Counted from the stretch's first letter, positions 1 to 8,252 are shown. The stretch: 31,267 nucleotides of DNA from Parcubacteria group bacterium Gr01-1014_56 (GCA_007375995.1 VMFK01000004.1:1-31267), one strand, 5' to 3'. Notes: a model not told the origin generated them from the letters alone. A program made the numbers and translations.

Positions 1-17
1 GCACTATACCTGTTTTT

Positions 18-1244
18 TTATTGTGTGACGAGCCAGGAGACGGCAGCGCTCTTTTGTGGGTCTTTACCTGCCTTTACATCCTCAATAGTACGGTCGACCT
101 TAATATCCGGGGTAAGGCCGCCCTCAGAAATTGAGTTGCCGTTTGGGGTGAGCCAGCGCGCGATTGTTATTTTAATTTGTGCTCCGCCGCCGATATCGAT
201 CAGCTGTTGCACTGAGCCTTTGCCAAACGTACGGGCGCCGACAAGTTTGGCTACACCATGTTGTTGAAGCGCACCTGCCAAGATCTCAGAAGCTGAAGCC
301 GAGCCTTGGTCGATCAATATCGCCATTGATAGTTTTTTATTTTGGAAGACATTGTATCCGACGCTCCGGTGCTCGTTTGCTGGTTGTTTGCCTTTAAAGT
401 CCTCGCTCACCACCACCTCACCAACCGGCAAAAAGAAGCTCGCCATCTCAACCGCTGCCTCCAAGTAGCCTCCGGGGTTACCGCGCAGGTCAAGGATCAT
501 CTTTGTGTTGCCCGACTCAAAGTACTCGCGCAGCGCTTTGCGGAACAGCTCCGTAGAGTTTGCAGAGAAGCTGTAGAGCTCTATCACAAAGATACCGTCT
601 TGCGTTGAGTAGCTCTTAAGGACCGGAATCGAGATAATGTCGCGCACGATTGAAATCTCAAGAGGCTTCGGCTCCCCCGTGCGCCCAAAGGTGAGTTTGA
701 CTGTAGTGCCTTGTTTGCCGCGGATCAATTTTACTGCCGCATCAACGGTCATACCTTGTGTCGGTTTGCCGTCGACCGCAAGCACCTGGTCGCCGCTTCT
801 TACACCTGCTTTCTCTGCGGGCGAGTCCTTAAGCGGCGCCACAACCACGATAACCCCCTCTTTAAGCCCGAGCTCCATCCCAACGCCTCCGAACGCGCCG
901 CTTATGTCTTCTTGGAACACCTTCGCGTCAGCCGGCGGCAAAAAGACCGTGTACGGGTCGCCATAGCTGTCTGTGAGCCCCGCTATCGCACCATATAGCC
1001 GCTCCTCGGCGGTTGGCATCGTGCTTGAGGAGTGGGTCGGAATATATTGCTGCTCAAGGAGATGCCATACCCTCCATAGTTGGCCCTCATCGATGCCTGT
1101 TGGCGCCTTGTCAGAGGTAATATATGTTATCGATTGTGCAGAGACTGTCTCAGAAATACGCTCCGCAACGCCGGTATAAAGTCCTACACCAAAAGCACTT
1201 ACCACAAGAGCAAGTACTCCGAGCGTCCGTATATGTTTTTGCAT
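18..1244 (-). CDS. S41 family C-terminal processing peptidase (Ctp/Prc-like)
   Basis: This is a 408-residue serine protease of the carboxyl-terminal processing family, expected to act outside the cytoplasmic membrane on proteins with exposed C-termini. A single hydrophobic segment at about residues 7-25 is a signal anchor. A PDZ domain follows at about 115-190 and the S41 catalytic core at about 210-385. The catalytic Ser is probably S317 in the DQGSASASE motif and the general-base Lys is K342 in FGKGSVQ. Their spacing of 25 matches E. coli Prc. The ATG at 1244 is chosen because an extended -10 box (TGA-TATACT) sits exactly 6 bases upstream with no SD, so the message looks leaderless. The gene is divergent from the CorA-type gene. 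Family assignment is firm; the substrate is unknown. Confidence 0.95.
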   Translation of the reverse strand: MQKHIRTLGVLALVVSAFGVGLYTGVAERISETVSAQSITYITSDKAPTGIDEGQLWRVWHLLEQQYIPTHSSSTMPTAEERLYGAIAGLTDSYGDPYTVFLPPADAKVFQEDISGAFGGVGMELGLKEGVIVVVAPLKDSPAEKAGVRSGDQVLAVDGKPTQGMTVDAAVKLIRGKQGTTVKLTFGRTGEPKPLEISIVRDIISIPVLKSYSTQDGIFVIELYSFSANSTELFRKALREYFESGNTKMILDLRGNPGGYLEAAVEMASFFLPVGEVVVSEDFKGKQPANEHRSVGYNVFQNKKLSMAILIDQGSASASEILAGALQQHGVAKLVGARTFGKGSVQQLIDIGGGAQIKITIARWLTPNGNSISEGGLTPDIKVDRTIEDVKAGKDPQKSAAVSWLVTQ

Positions 1245-1250
1245 CTATTT

Positions 1251-1296
1251 AGTATATCACGGTGCCTCGATTGAAAGAAAAATCTAGTGATACAAT
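1251..1296. promoter_or_regulatory. Divergent -10 boxes of the S41 peptidase and CorA-type genes
   Basis: On the minus strand TATACT (1251-1256), preceded by TGA, lies 6 bases before the peptidase ATG. On the plus strand TACAAT (1291-1296), preceded by TGA, lies 9 bases before the CorA ATG. Neither has a convincing -35 element or SD, so both transcripts should start at or a few bases before the start codon. The whole intergenic region is only 61 bp. Confidence 0.6.
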
Positions 1297-1305
1297 AGTG
1301 AGCGT

Positions 1306-2214
1306 ATGCTCACCAGGTACGGACAGAAAAATGCTGTCTGGATTGATCTCGTTGCTCCGACCTCAAGCGAGGTTCGCGCGCTCATGCATGAGTTTGGGAT
1401 CGACCCACTTATCGCCGAGGAGCTCCTGGTCCCCTCTTTTAAGCCCAAGGTCGAACGTAGAGGCGAGGTTATCTATGTGATCCTCCACTTTCCTATTTTG
1501 CGCGGGTTAAACCAGCGCGCGGAGCAGGAGATCGACTTTGTTGTTGGGAAAAATTTCCTTATCACCACGAGGTACGACAACGTTGACCCGCTCCACGCAT
1601 TTGCGCAAGCGTTTGAGGTAGGTACCGTGCTTGGCCGACCTATCTCGCACTTAAACGGCGGGCATCTCTTTACCTCGATGGCTCGCGCACTCTACGAGGC
1701 GCTCATTGGTGAGTGCCACACTGTGACGCGTCGGCTTCAAGACATTGAGGACAGGATCTTTAGCGGTGGCGAGCGCAAAATGGTGATCGAGCTCTCCCAG
1801 ACCGGGCGCATTATCCACGACTTTCGCGACGCGCTTGCCCCCCACCACGAGATGTTGGTTTCAGTCGAGCCGATTGCCGCGCGGCTCTTCGGCCCCGAGT
1901 TTGCCTACTACCTGCGCGATTTAGAGGGAGCGCAGGAACGTGTCGAGCGCACGGTCGACAACCTCTACAACTCACTTACCGAGTTGCGCGAGACCAACAA
2001 CTCCCTGCTTTCGACAAAACAGAACGAGATCATGAAAACCTTCACGGTGATGGCGTTCATTTTTCTCCCTCTTACCTTTATAGGGCAACTGTTCGGCATG
2101 AGTATTCCGGTGCCGCTCAGCGACACGCCATACAGTTTTTGGATGGTGCTTGGTATCATGTTCACGCTTGGTACCAGTACCTTCCTCTACTTCAAACATA
2201 GAGGGTGGTTGTAG
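1306..2214 (+). CDS. corA: CorA-like divalent metal transporter with a GMS signature
   Basis: This 302-residue membrane protein belongs to the CorA family of pentameric Mg2+/Co2+ channels. A long, soluble, helix-rich N-terminal part (about 1-235) forms the cytoplasmic funnel. Two membrane helices lie near the C-terminus, at about 243-262 and 275-295, followed by a short basic tail. The loop after the first helix normally reads GMN and is the ion-selectivity signature. Here it reads FGMS-IPVP, so the Asn is Ser. The start at 1306 fits a -10 box (TACAAT) 9 bases upstream and no SD. Family membership is clear from architecture. Because of the altered signature, the transported ion is less certain than usual. 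Confidence 0.88.
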   Translation: MLTRYGQKNAVWIDLVAPTSSEVRALMHEFGIDPLIAEELLVPSFKPKVERRGEVIYVILHFPILRGLNQRAEQEIDFVVGKNFLITTRYDNVDPLHAFAQAFEVGTVLGRPISHLNGGHLFTSMARALYEALIGECHTVTRRLQDIEDRIFSGGERKMVIELSQTGRIIHDFRDALAPHHEMLVSVEPIAARLFGPEFAYYLRDLEGAQERVERTVDNLYNSLTELRETNNSLLSTKQNEIMKTFTVMAFIFLPLTFIGQLFGMSIPVPLSDTPYSFWMVLGIMFTLGTSTFLYFKHRGWL

Positions 2215-2228
2215 AGAAGCCCGCTCAG

Positions 2229-2245
2229 TGCTAGTTTCAAGCCTA
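2229..2245 (+). promoter_or_regulatory. Possible extended -10 of cysS
   Basis: TG-C-TAGTTT (TAGTTT at 2232-2237) ends 7 bases before the cysS ATG. This matches the spacing seen at other genes in the window and there is no SD. The box is poor at its fourth and fifth positions, so the call is tentative. Read-through from the CorA-type gene, which ends 30 bases upstream, is the alternative. Confidence 0.35.
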
Positions 2246-3711
2246 TGGGACTATTTTCTTTTTTAAAAAAAGAGCCAAAAAAGATACCTCTGCGTTTTCA
2301 TAATACTTTGTCGGGTAAGCTCGAGGAGTTTTCTCCTTTAGGGAAGCGTGTCGTCACCATGTATAACTGCGGCCCAACTCCCTATGACCGTCAGCATATC
2401 GGTAACATGGTTCCTCCGGTGTTGGCAGACACGCTCAGGCGGGTGCTTGAGGTGTGGGGGTACAAAGTTAAGCAAGTGATGAACATCACCGACTTTGGCC
2501 ACCTAACCGGCGACAACGAGGGCGACCCGAACGAGGGCGACGACAAGATGACCCGCGGCCTTGCGCGAGAGGGCCTTAAGCCCACCATGGCCAACATGCG
2601 CAAATTGGCGGAGAAGTACGCCGGGCTTTTTTTTGAGGACATCACGCTCCTTGGGGTCAACACCAACCGCGTTACTTACCCGCGCGCAAGCGACTATATC
2701 CCCGAGCAAATCGCGCTTATAGAAACACTTGAGCAAAAGGGCTACGCGTACACTATAAAAGATGGCGTCTACTACGATGCTCTAAAATTTAAAGGCTACG
2801 GCAAACTGGGAAATATAAATTTAGAGGGCCAAAGGGAGGGTGTCCGCGTAGAGGAAAAGAAGGATAAAAAGAATCCGCACGACTTTGTGCTGTGGAAATT
2901 GAGCGAGCGTATGGGTTGGCCATCGCCTTGGGGCAAGGGCTTCCCCGGTTGGCACATCGAGTGCACTGCGATGATTTTTAAACTCCTTGGTAAACAAATA
3001 GATATTCACACTGGCGGGATCGAGCATATCCCAATCCACCATAACAACGAGATAGCTCAGGCAGAGGCCGCAGTGGGTAAGCAGTTTGTAAAATACTGGC
3101 TCCACAACGCGCACATTACGGTTGAAGGTAAAAAAATATCCAAATCGCTCGGCAACACGGTGTATCTCCACAACATTATCGACAAAGGGTTTTCTCCCCG
3201 CGCCTTTAGATATTGGTTTTTAACCGGCCATTATCGCACACCGATGAACTTTACTTGGGAGGCGATCGAGGGCGCTAATACGGCACTCAGGCGCCTAACC
3301 CGGACCTATCTTGAACTCCCAGAGGGAGGTAAGCCCCACGAGGAGTTTTTAAACAATTTTTATCTTGCGCTCTCGGAGGACCTCAACACCGCAAGCGCGC
3401 TCGGCCAGACGTGGGACTTTATTAAGGGCTCGACCGGATATGAAAAGGTTTCTCCTGCAGACAAAAAAGCGACCCTTATAAAAGTAGACAACATTCTCGG
3501 GCTCGGATTCTCCCTGCCTCGGGAGGCAGCGCGCCTTAAAGTGCTAGCGCAAAGCGACCTCCCCCCCGAGGTGGCGCGTTTGCTAGACGAGCGTGAGGAG
3601 GCACGTAAAAATAAAGACTTTACAAAAGCAGACGATCTGCGAAAACAGATAGAGGCTCATGGGTTTGAGCTAAAAGATACCCCCCTTGGCACACAACTTT
3701 TAAAGAAATAA
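2245..3711 (+). CDS. cysS: Cysteinyl-tRNA synthetase
   Basis: This 488-residue class Ia aminoacyl-tRNA synthetase charges tRNA-Cys. The HIGH motif is HIGN at residues 51-54 and the KMSKS motif is KISKS at 297-301. The zinc site that selects cysteine over serine is complete: C42, C240, H265 and E269 have the same relative spacing as in E. coli CysS. A DALR-type helical domain follows at about 360-480. Compared with typical CysS there is an N-terminal extension of about 14 residues (MGLFSFLKKEPKK). The ATG at 2245 is supported by a possible extended -10 box 7 bases upstream. It may also be co-transcribed with the preceding transporter gene, 30 bases away. Confidence 0.97.
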   Translation: MGLFSFLKKEPKKIPLRFHNTLSGKLEEFSPLGKRVVTMYNCGPTPYDRQHIGNMVPPVLADTLRRVLEVWGYKVKQVMNITDFGHLTGDNEGDPNEGDDKMTRGLAREGLKPTMANMRKLAEKYAGLFFEDITLLGVNTNRVTYPRASDYIPEQIALIETLEQKGYAYTIKDGVYYDALKFKGYGKLGNINLEGQREGVRVEEKKDKKNPHDFVLWKLSERMGWPSPWGKGFPGWHIECTAMIFKLLGKQIDIHTGGIEHIPIHHNNEIAQAEAAVGKQFVKYWLHNAHITVEGKKISKSLGNTVYLHNIIDKGFSPRAFRYWFLTGHYRTPMNFTWEAIEGANTALRRLTRTYLELPEGGKPHEEFLNNFYLALSEDLNTASALGQTWDFIKGSTGYEKVSPADKKATLIKVDNILGLGFSLPREAARLKVLAQSDLPPEVARLLDEREEARKNKDFTKADDLRKQIEAHGFELKDTPLGTQLLKK

Positions 3712-3796
3712 CCTGGGGCAGCACTATCCCCTTCCTATCCACACTACCCACAGGCAGGGTTGTTTTTAGACGCTTTTTTTACCTCTCAAAAAAGAG

Positions 3797-3812
3797 TATT
3801 CTTGAGTGGCTA
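3797..3812 (+). promoter_or_regulatory. -10 box of dnaB-recR
   Basis: TATTCT at 3797-3802 ends 9 bases before the ATG at 3812. The in-frame GTG at 3806 lies only 3 bases after the box and would fall before the expected transcription start, so the ATG is favoured. The 85 bases upstream, back to cysS, show no confident terminator. Confidence 0.45.
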
Positions 3813-5194
3813 TGGCGCCCAAAAATAAAAAAGATGCTGTGCTTCGAGCGCCGCCGCAAAACACTGAGTCTGAGAAGGCACTCCTCGGTGCCCTTATGAT
3901 ACGGCCAGAGGGTATGTCAGAGGCGGTTGATGTTCTCTCCGACGACGCCTTTTACAGCGAGAAGCACCGCATCATCTACCGCGTTATGCTGGGGCTCTGG
4001 CAGCGGAGCGAACCGATCGACGTTGAGTCGGTCCGCGCAGCGCTCTCCGATAAAAAGCAGTTGGAGGCTATCGGTGGAGTTTCCTACTTAGCAGAGCTTG
4101 TGGGTGACGTGCCTGCGGCTTCGAACGCCCGCCATTACGCAAGCCTTGTACAAAAAAAGTTCATGCTGCGTAGCCTGATTGACGCTGGCGAGTACATCGC
4201 TGAGTTGGGGTTTGACGAGAGCGACGACCTTGAGGAGACACTTGATAAAGCCGAGAAGAAAATCTACGAGGTCACCTCCACCCCCTCCCTTTCAAAATTC
4301 ACGAGTCTCAGGGAGTCGCTCCAAGATGCCTGGGCAAGGCTCGAGCATCTCCACGAGCATAAGGACGAACTGAGAGGTATCCGCACCGGCTTTAAAGAGC
4401 TCGACAATATGCTCGCAGGATTTCAAAAGTCAGACCTTATTATCCTCGCAGCTCGCCCCTCGATGGGTAAAACGACGCTTGCACTTGATATCGCAAGACA
4501 AACGGCAATCCACCACAAAACGACCGTCGGGATCTTCTCTCTTGAGATGTCGACCCAACAATTGGTCGACCGCATGGTTGCAGCCGAAGCAAAGGTAAAC
4601 TCTTGGAACCTGCGTACCGGCCATATTAAAGAGCAGGAAGAGTTTGCCAAGATCCACGACGCCTACGACCGTCTCTCGCATGCGCCAATTTTTATCGACG
4701 ACCAGCCCGGCAACAATATCCTTAAGATGCGCTCGGTTGCTAGGAGGCTTAAGCGTGAGAGTGGGCTTGACCTTATCGTTGTTGACTACCTCCAACTCCT
4801 TGCCCCCACTAACGCGCGCGCTGGCGACTCGCTCGTGCAGCAAGTGACCGAGATCTCTCGCTCGCTTAAAAACCTTGCGCGCGAGCTTGATGTGCCAGTG
4901 CTTGCTCTCTCGCAGCTCTCACGCGCGGTCGAGCAGCGCCGCGGCCGCCCGAGGCTTAGCGACCTGCGTGATTCCGGCTCGATTGAGCAAGATGCAGATG
5001 TTGTGATGTTTATCCATCGCGAAGATAAAATGTCTGACAACACTGACCGCCCGGGTGTTGCTGAAATACTGATCGAGAAGCACCGCAACGGCCCCACCGG
5101 TAAGGTAGAATTATACTTTGACGAAAAGCGCACGACCTTTACCTCGCTCGATAAAACTGGGTTGGAAGTATTTGAAACCGGCGCTCCCTTCTAA
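3812..5194 (+). CDS. dnaB: Replicative DNA helicase DnaB
   Basis: This 460-residue hexameric helicase unwinds DNA 5'-3' at the replication fork and binds primase through its N-terminal domain. The N-terminal helical domain spans about 15-120 (TESEKALLGALM is typical). A linker follows, then the RecA-like ATPase from about 185. Walker A is ARPSMGKTT at about 214-222 and Walker B is LIVVDYLQLL at about 325. The arginine-finger region is near the C-terminus. No intein is present. The start could also be the GTG at 3806; the ATG is preferred from promoter spacing. recR begins 2 bases after the stop, so the two genes form an operon linking replication and repair. Confidence 0.97.
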   Translation: MAPKNKKDAVLRAPPQNTESEKALLGALMIRPEGMSEAVDVLSDDAFYSEKHRIIYRVMLGLWQRSEPIDVESVRAALSDKKQLEAIGGVSYLAELVGDVPAASNARHYASLVQKKFMLRSLIDAGEYIAELGFDESDDLEETLDKAEKKIYEVTSTPSLSKFTSLRESLQDAWARLEHLHEHKDELRGIRTGFKELDNMLAGFQKSDLIILAARPSMGKTTLALDIARQTAIHHKTTVGIFSLEMSTQQLVDRMVAAEAKVNSWNLRTGHIKEQEEFAKIHDAYDRLSHAPIFIDDQPGNNILKMRSVARRLKRESGLDLIVVDYLQLLAPTNARAGDSLVQQVTEISRSLKNLARELDVPVLALSQLSRAVEQRRGRPRLSDLRDSGSIEQDADVVMFIHREDKMSDNTDRPGVAEILIEKHRNGPTGKVELYFDEKRTTFTSLDKTGLEVFETGAPF

Positions 5195-5196
5195 CA

Positions 5197-5814
5197 ATGA
5201 ACCCTATCGAGCGACTCACTGAACTATTTACACGCTTCCCCGGGATAGGCCCTAGGCAGGCACGGCGTTTTGTGCAGTATTTGTTGGTACAAAACAGCGC
5301 ATACCGCGCCTCCCTAGCGGATGATATTAAAAAACTTGGCGCCAACACCTTCCAGTGCAAAGAGTGTTACCGCTGGTCGGTTAAAAACGGCCACACCGAC
5401 AGCCTGTGTTCTATTTGTGGCGGCAAAAATCGCGAGAAGAGTGTGCTTTGTATTGTTGAGAAGGATGCAGACTTAGAAAATGTCGAGAAGAGCGGTTTTA
5501 GAGGTCTCTATTTTGTACTCGGTGGCACTATCCCGCTTGCAAGCGAGGAGGTACAAAAACACATCCGCCTGCGTGAGCTACTCTCCCGTATCGAACGTGA
5601 CGGCCCAAAACTTCTACTCAATGAGGTGATCTTAGGCCTCTCAGCAACGACCGAGGGCGACCACACACGCCTGATACTCCAGGAGAAACTGCGCCCAATA
5701 TCCGAGGGGTTTAACTTCAAACTTTCTTCCCTTGGCCGCGGGCTCTCTACTGGCAGTGAACTCGAGTACGCCGACCCAGACACAATAGCGAGCGCCCTCT
5801 CCTCACGAACGTAG
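5197..5814 (+). CDS. recR: Recombination mediator RecR
   Basis: This 205-residue protein of the RecFOR pathway forms a DNA clamp that helps load RecA on gapped DNA. An N-terminal helix-hairpin-helix segment (FPGIGPRQARR, about 14-24) is followed by a four-cysteine zinc finger, C54-x2-C57 and C71-x2-C74. A Toprim domain (LCIVEKDADLENVEKSG and after) and the C-terminal Walker-like segment complete the family layout. Length matches the usual ~200 residues. It starts 2 bases after the dnaB stop with no independent promoter visible, so it probably depends on dnaB transcription. The 3' end faces the L21 gene across 21 bases. Confidence 0.97.
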   Translation: MNPIERLTELFTRFPGIGPRQARRFVQYLLVQNSAYRASLADDIKKLGANTFQCKECYRWSVKNGHTDSLCSICGGKNREKSVLCIVEKDADLENVEKSGFRGLYFVLGGTIPLASEEVQKHIRLRELLSRIERDGPKLLLNEVILGLSATTEGDHTRLILQEKLRPISEGFNFKLSSLGRGLSTGSELEYADPDTIASALSSRT

Positions 5815-5835
5815 AACAAATAAGTTTGCGAGGCC

Positions 5836-6174
5836 TTACGCGAGTTTGGTTATCGTCACCTCAAAAAATGGCTGGCGGTGGCCGCGCTTTTTAAAATAGT
5901 TGGACTTTGCTTTGTATTTAATAACAGTGACCTTTTTAGCGCGGTCAATGCGCTTTATCTCAGCAGATACTTTAGCCCCCTTAATATACGGCTCGCCGAT
6001 CGTTGTATCTCTGCCATTGTCTACCATAAGGACGCGGTCAAAGGAGACCTTGTCGCCAGTCTTAAAATCTCCCGAGATTTTCTCGATTTTAAGGGTGTCC
6101 CCTTCGGAAACCATATACTGCTTCCCGCCGGTCTCTATAATGGCAAATTCTCTGGTGCCTTCGGCCTTTTCCAT
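5836..6174 (-). CDS. rplU: 50S ribosomal protein L21
   Basis: This 112-residue protein binds 23S rRNA in the large subunit. The N-terminal segment FAIIETGGKQYMVSEGD and the C-terminal KRRGHRQP-like block (here KKRGHRQPFFEV) are diagnostic of L21. The first eight residues (MEKAEGTR) are an extension compared with most bacterial L21. In many bacteria rplU is followed by rpmA (L27). Here the next gene downstream is recR on the other strand, so the pairing is absent at this locus. The start is supported by a promoter with TTGTTT and TATATT separated by 17 bases, ending 8 bases before the ATG. Confidence 0.97.
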   Translation of the reverse strand: MEKAEGTREFAIIETGGKQYMVSEGDTLKIEKISGDFKTGDKVSFDRVLMVDNGRDTTIGEPYIKGAKVSAEIKRIDRAKKVTVIKYKAKSNYFKKRGHRQPFFEVTITKLA

Positions 6175-6182
6175 AAGGGTTT

Positions 6183-6211
6183 AATATAACCCATGTTTTA
6201 AGCTAAAACAA
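6183..6211 (-). promoter_or_regulatory. Promoter of rplU
   Basis: Read on the minus strand, TTGTTT (6206-6211) and TATATT (6183-6188) are separated by 17 bases. The -10 ends 8 bases before the rplU ATG, so the leader is at most 1-2 bases. It overlaps the region upstream of the divergent small membrane-protein gene at 6270. Confidence 0.6.
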
Positions 6212-6227
6212 GTCGTATCGATAAGTA

Positions 6228-6261
6228 TATAAAATGTGTTACTTTTCTATGTAGAAAGGAG
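6228..6261 (+). promoter_or_regulatory. Promoter -10 and SD-containing hairpin upstream of the 6270 gene
   Basis: A -10-like TATAAA (6228-6233) is followed by a short leader. CTTTTC (6242-6247) can pair with GAAAGG (6254-6259), which overlaps the SD sequence AAAGGAG. One G-T pair is included and the loop is six bases. The SD is 8 bases before the ATG. Whether the hairpin controls translation is inference. Confidence 0.4.
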
Positions 6262-6269
6262 AACAGGCC

Positions 6270-6650
6270 ATGTGGAATGATCTTTTGAAAGCAGCAGTAG
6301 CTATTCTGGCAAGCGGTGTCCTAGCGGTCACTCCGCCACTTATTATGTTATTTTGGGAAAGAAATTCTCGAGGGGCAGCAATCTTCAGGAGTGGCCAGAG
6401 CGATGAGGCCCTTGAGTTGACAGAATCGTCGAAAAAGAAAATTGCCAGGAACAGAATGCGGGTCGCCATATTCGGCGTAGGGTCCTCCATTTTTGGAGCG
6501 ATTCTTGCTCTAACGACCGCTCTCGTTGGCAACCTGTCGCTGAAAGACCATCGGGCCATCTTTTTATTTGGCCTTGGCATACTGCTGATAGGAATTTTTA
6601 TAGTCGGTGTACAGATCTTCTTAAAGCTCAGGAGAAACAAGAGCTTATAG
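6270..6650 (+). CDS. Hypothetical small membrane protein, three predicted membrane segments
   Basis: I do not recognise this 126-residue protein. Hydrophobic stretches at about 5-28, 66-88 and 95-117 suggest three membrane helices. The loop between the first two is charged and contains a KKKIARNRMR basic cluster, and the C-terminal tail is basic (KLRRNKSL). The start is set by a clear SD (AAAGGAG) 8 bases before the ATG, unlike the SD-less conserved genes nearby. A long minus-strand frame over the same bases is judged a shadow because only the plus strand has an SD and matching terminator. It stands alone, between the divergent rplU promoter and a bidirectional terminator shared with the convergent secreted protein. 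Confidence 0.75.
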   Translation: MWNDLLKAAVAILASGVLAVTPPLIMLFWERNSRGAAIFRSGQSDEALELTESSKKKIARNRMRVAIFGVGSSIFGAILALTTALVGNLSLKDHRAIFLFGLGILLIGIFIVGVQIFLKLRRNKSL

Positions 6651-6668
6651 CTGCCCAATGCAAAAAAC

Positions 6669-6697
6669 AAAGCCCGACATTACGTCGGGCTTTCAAG
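6669..6697. terminator. Bidirectional intrinsic terminator
   Basis: A perfect 10-bp stem (AAAGCCCGAC, 6669-6678, with its complement at 6684-6693) encloses a 5-base loop. A-rich sequence lies on one side and TTT on the other. It sits between the convergent genes ending at 6650 and 6715, so it can serve both. Confidence 0.85.
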
Positions 6698-6714
6698 TAT
6701 TGTGGGCTTGTCAC

Positions 6715-7149
6715 TCACATCTGCACGCTTACATTTTGCGAGTTAAAAGGCTCAAGCCTTACAAAGTACACGATTGCAGGCCCACCCTTATAGAGATGAA
6801 TCTTGCCATCGGAAGTTCTGATTCCAATTTGCAAACCCTCGTAGAAATAGACTGATTTGCCCTCCAATTCCTCGTCGGTGTCAACAAGCAGAGTTACCTC
6901 GCTAAACACATACTCGATCGTAGATGCATTCGTGCACTCCACACCTTCTTTGTTGAGAGCTGCAAGAATAACTTCTGTAGGGACGCCTTTCTTCGTCTGC
7001 CTCAAATCTGCTTGCGTCTGCCACAATTTGTTGCAGAACACACCGCTGACATAGAGCCGTTCGTCTTCTCTGGGCCGGTCTCCCGCTTGAGCGGTGAGAC
7101 CTGACATACAAAACGCAAGCACTACAACTGCTGCCAAAATCCTCTTCAT
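6715..7149 (-). CDS. Hypothetical secreted protein with signal peptide
   Basis: This 144-residue product is not recognised. It begins with a classical signal peptide: basic MKR, a hydrophobic core to about residue 19, and a likely cleavage site after AQA at about 20-22. The mature part is about 120 residues with two cysteines (in GVFCNKLW and GVECTNAS) that could form one disulfide. The second half is rich in beta-prone segments such as EYVFSEVTLLVDT. The ATG at 7149 is preferred over an earlier in-frame ATG at 7167 because an SD (GGAGG) lies 5 bases upstream and the signal peptide starts there. Expected location is the cell surface or outside. Function is unknown. Confidence 0.75.
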   Translation of the reverse strand: MKRILAAVVVLAFCMSGLTAQAGDRPREDERLYVSGVFCNKLWQTQADLRQTKKGVPTEVILAALNKEGVECTNASTIEYVFSEVTLLVDTDEELEGKSVYFYEGLQIGIRTSDGKIHLYKGGPAIVYFVRLEPFNSQNVSVQM

Positions 7150-7154
7150 GATAG

Positions 7155-7189
7155 CCTCCAGCCACAAAGCTTCTAGTCCTAGCTGGGGG
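7155..7189 (-). promoter_or_regulatory. Leader hairpin that can mask the SD of the secreted-protein gene
   Basis: On the minus strand the segment at 7182-7189 can pair with 7155-7162, which contains the SD GGAGG. Seven of eight positions pair, with one C-A mismatch, across a 19-base loop. A weak -10 (TATTCT) lies just upstream near 7191-7196. Pairing is seen in the sequence; a regulatory role is inferred. Confidence 0.35.
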
Positions 7190-7221
7190 TAGAATACCGC
7201 TTTTCTTTTAAAACACCAGCC

Positions 7222-8223
7222 CTACTCCCTCCCCTCAAGTATTGGGCGCTCGAGCGTTTCTGTCTCGATCCCGATGCTCTCCTCAGTAATCCTAAGCACA
7301 TCTTTGTCTATCTTGCCTAGCTCTTTATAGCCAGCGTTGTAGTGGTTGACAGTTGTCGAGAGTGCGCTCCCTACCCTTTTATAATAGTCCTCATAGGCCT
7401 TAAGATGCCGCGAGAGCGCCTCAACGTTCTTAGCAATATCCTTCGCCGCCTCCTCGATTTTAAACGCTTTAAAGCCGTAGAGTACCGACTGCAAATACGC
7501 AGCGAAGGTTGTGGGTGAGACAATGATTACCTTCTTTTCGTTATAGGCGTAGTCGATCAAGTTGCGCGTGTTGACCTTAACCGAACCGATTTCGTTAATA
7601 AGCAGGTCGTAGTAGATAGCCTCGGCCGGGATATACATAAACGCAAATGGCAGCGTGCCGTCTTTGGGGCGAACATACTTGGCCGTTTCGTCGATCCTGA
7701 GTTTGAGGTCGTTCTTAAATTGCTTCTCAAGCGTCTCCCGCTGGGTTTCGTCGACCAGGTTAATAAGCCGTTGATAGTTGTCGAGGCTAAATTTTGCGTC
7801 AACAGGGATAACCCCTTCGCGAGTCATAATGACCGCGTCCACGGTCTCCCCGCCTGGGAACTCGTACTGCATTTTAAACGCCGTGGGCGGGAGAATATTC
7901 CCCAAGATAAGTTCGAGCGACGCCTCGCCTAAATTGCCGCGTTGTTTTTGATGTTTGAGGACCTTCTCGAGGTTGCTGAGCTGCTCGGCGATAGTAAACA
8001 CCTGTTTGGTCGACTCTTTTGTCTCGGAGACTCCTCGCACCACCTCAAGGAGTTTACTATCAACCGCGCTCGTTAGTTGCGAGAGTTGGTTTTGGAGCAG
8101 CACAAAGCCTTGCATATCTTGGGGTATAGGCTCGGTAGGAGTATTGCCTCTGCGCCACAGCAAATAGACCATCGCCATATTCCCCACTGCCAAGACGATC
8201 AAAAATATAATCAGCGGGTCCAT
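7222..8223 (-). CDS. rmuC: DNA recombination protein RmuC homologue
   Basis: This 333-residue RmuC family member is membrane anchored. It is thought to act as, or regulate, a nuclease that limits inversions at short inverted repeats. The N-terminus has one transmembrane helix (about 4-22) followed by basic residues. A coiled-coil segment covers about 40-95. The conserved RmuC core with its PD-(D/E)xK-like fold runs from about 95 to 290, including GETVDAVI and VIPVDAKFSLDNY, the probable catalytic D/K region. It is shorter than E. coli RmuC (about 475). The ATG at 8223 has TAAAAT exactly 6 bases upstream and no SD. It is divergent from the GatB/YqeY-domain gene, with only 35 bases between the two start codons. 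Confidence 0.92.
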   Translation of the reverse strand: MDPLIIFLIVLAVGNMAMVYLLWRRGNTPTEPIPQDMQGFVLLQNQLSQLTSAVDSKLLEVVRGVSETKESTKQVFTIAEQLSNLEKVLKHQKQRGNLGEASLELILGNILPPTAFKMQYEFPGGETVDAVIMTREGVIPVDAKFSLDNYQRLINLVDETQRETLEKQFKNDLKLRIDETAKYVRPKDGTLPFAFMYIPAEAIYYDLLINEIGSVKVNTRNLIDYAYNEKKVIIVSPTTFAAYLQSVLYGFKAFKIEEAAKDIAKNVEALSRHLKAYEDYYKRVGSALSTTVNHYNAGYKELGKIDKDVLRITEESIGIETETLERPILEGRE

Positions 8224-8229
8224 CTGCCT

Positions 8230-8252
8230 ATTTTAGCATTTTTTGATATAAT
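8230..8252. promoter_or_regulatory. Back-to-back -10 boxes for rmuC and the GatB/YqeY gene
   Basis: Minus-strand TAAAAT (8230-8235) and plus-strand TATAAT (8247-8252, preceded by TGA) each end exactly 6 bases before their start codons at 8223 and 8259. Only 11 bases separate the two boxes, so the two polymerase footprints overlap. Confidence 0.65.

Noticed and set aside
1..17. Terminator after the S41 peptidase gene
   Set aside because: There is an A-rich run on the minus strand but no stem can be formed within the window.
3712..3796. Terminator or small RNA between cysS and dnaB
   Set aside because: The only pairing (GGGG with CCCC) is short and lacks a T-tract; nothing else is visible in these 85 bases.
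6239..6670. 143-codon frame on the minus strand opposite the 6270 gene
   Set aside because: It starts within a terminator stem, has no SD or promoter, and is antisense to a frame that has all of these.
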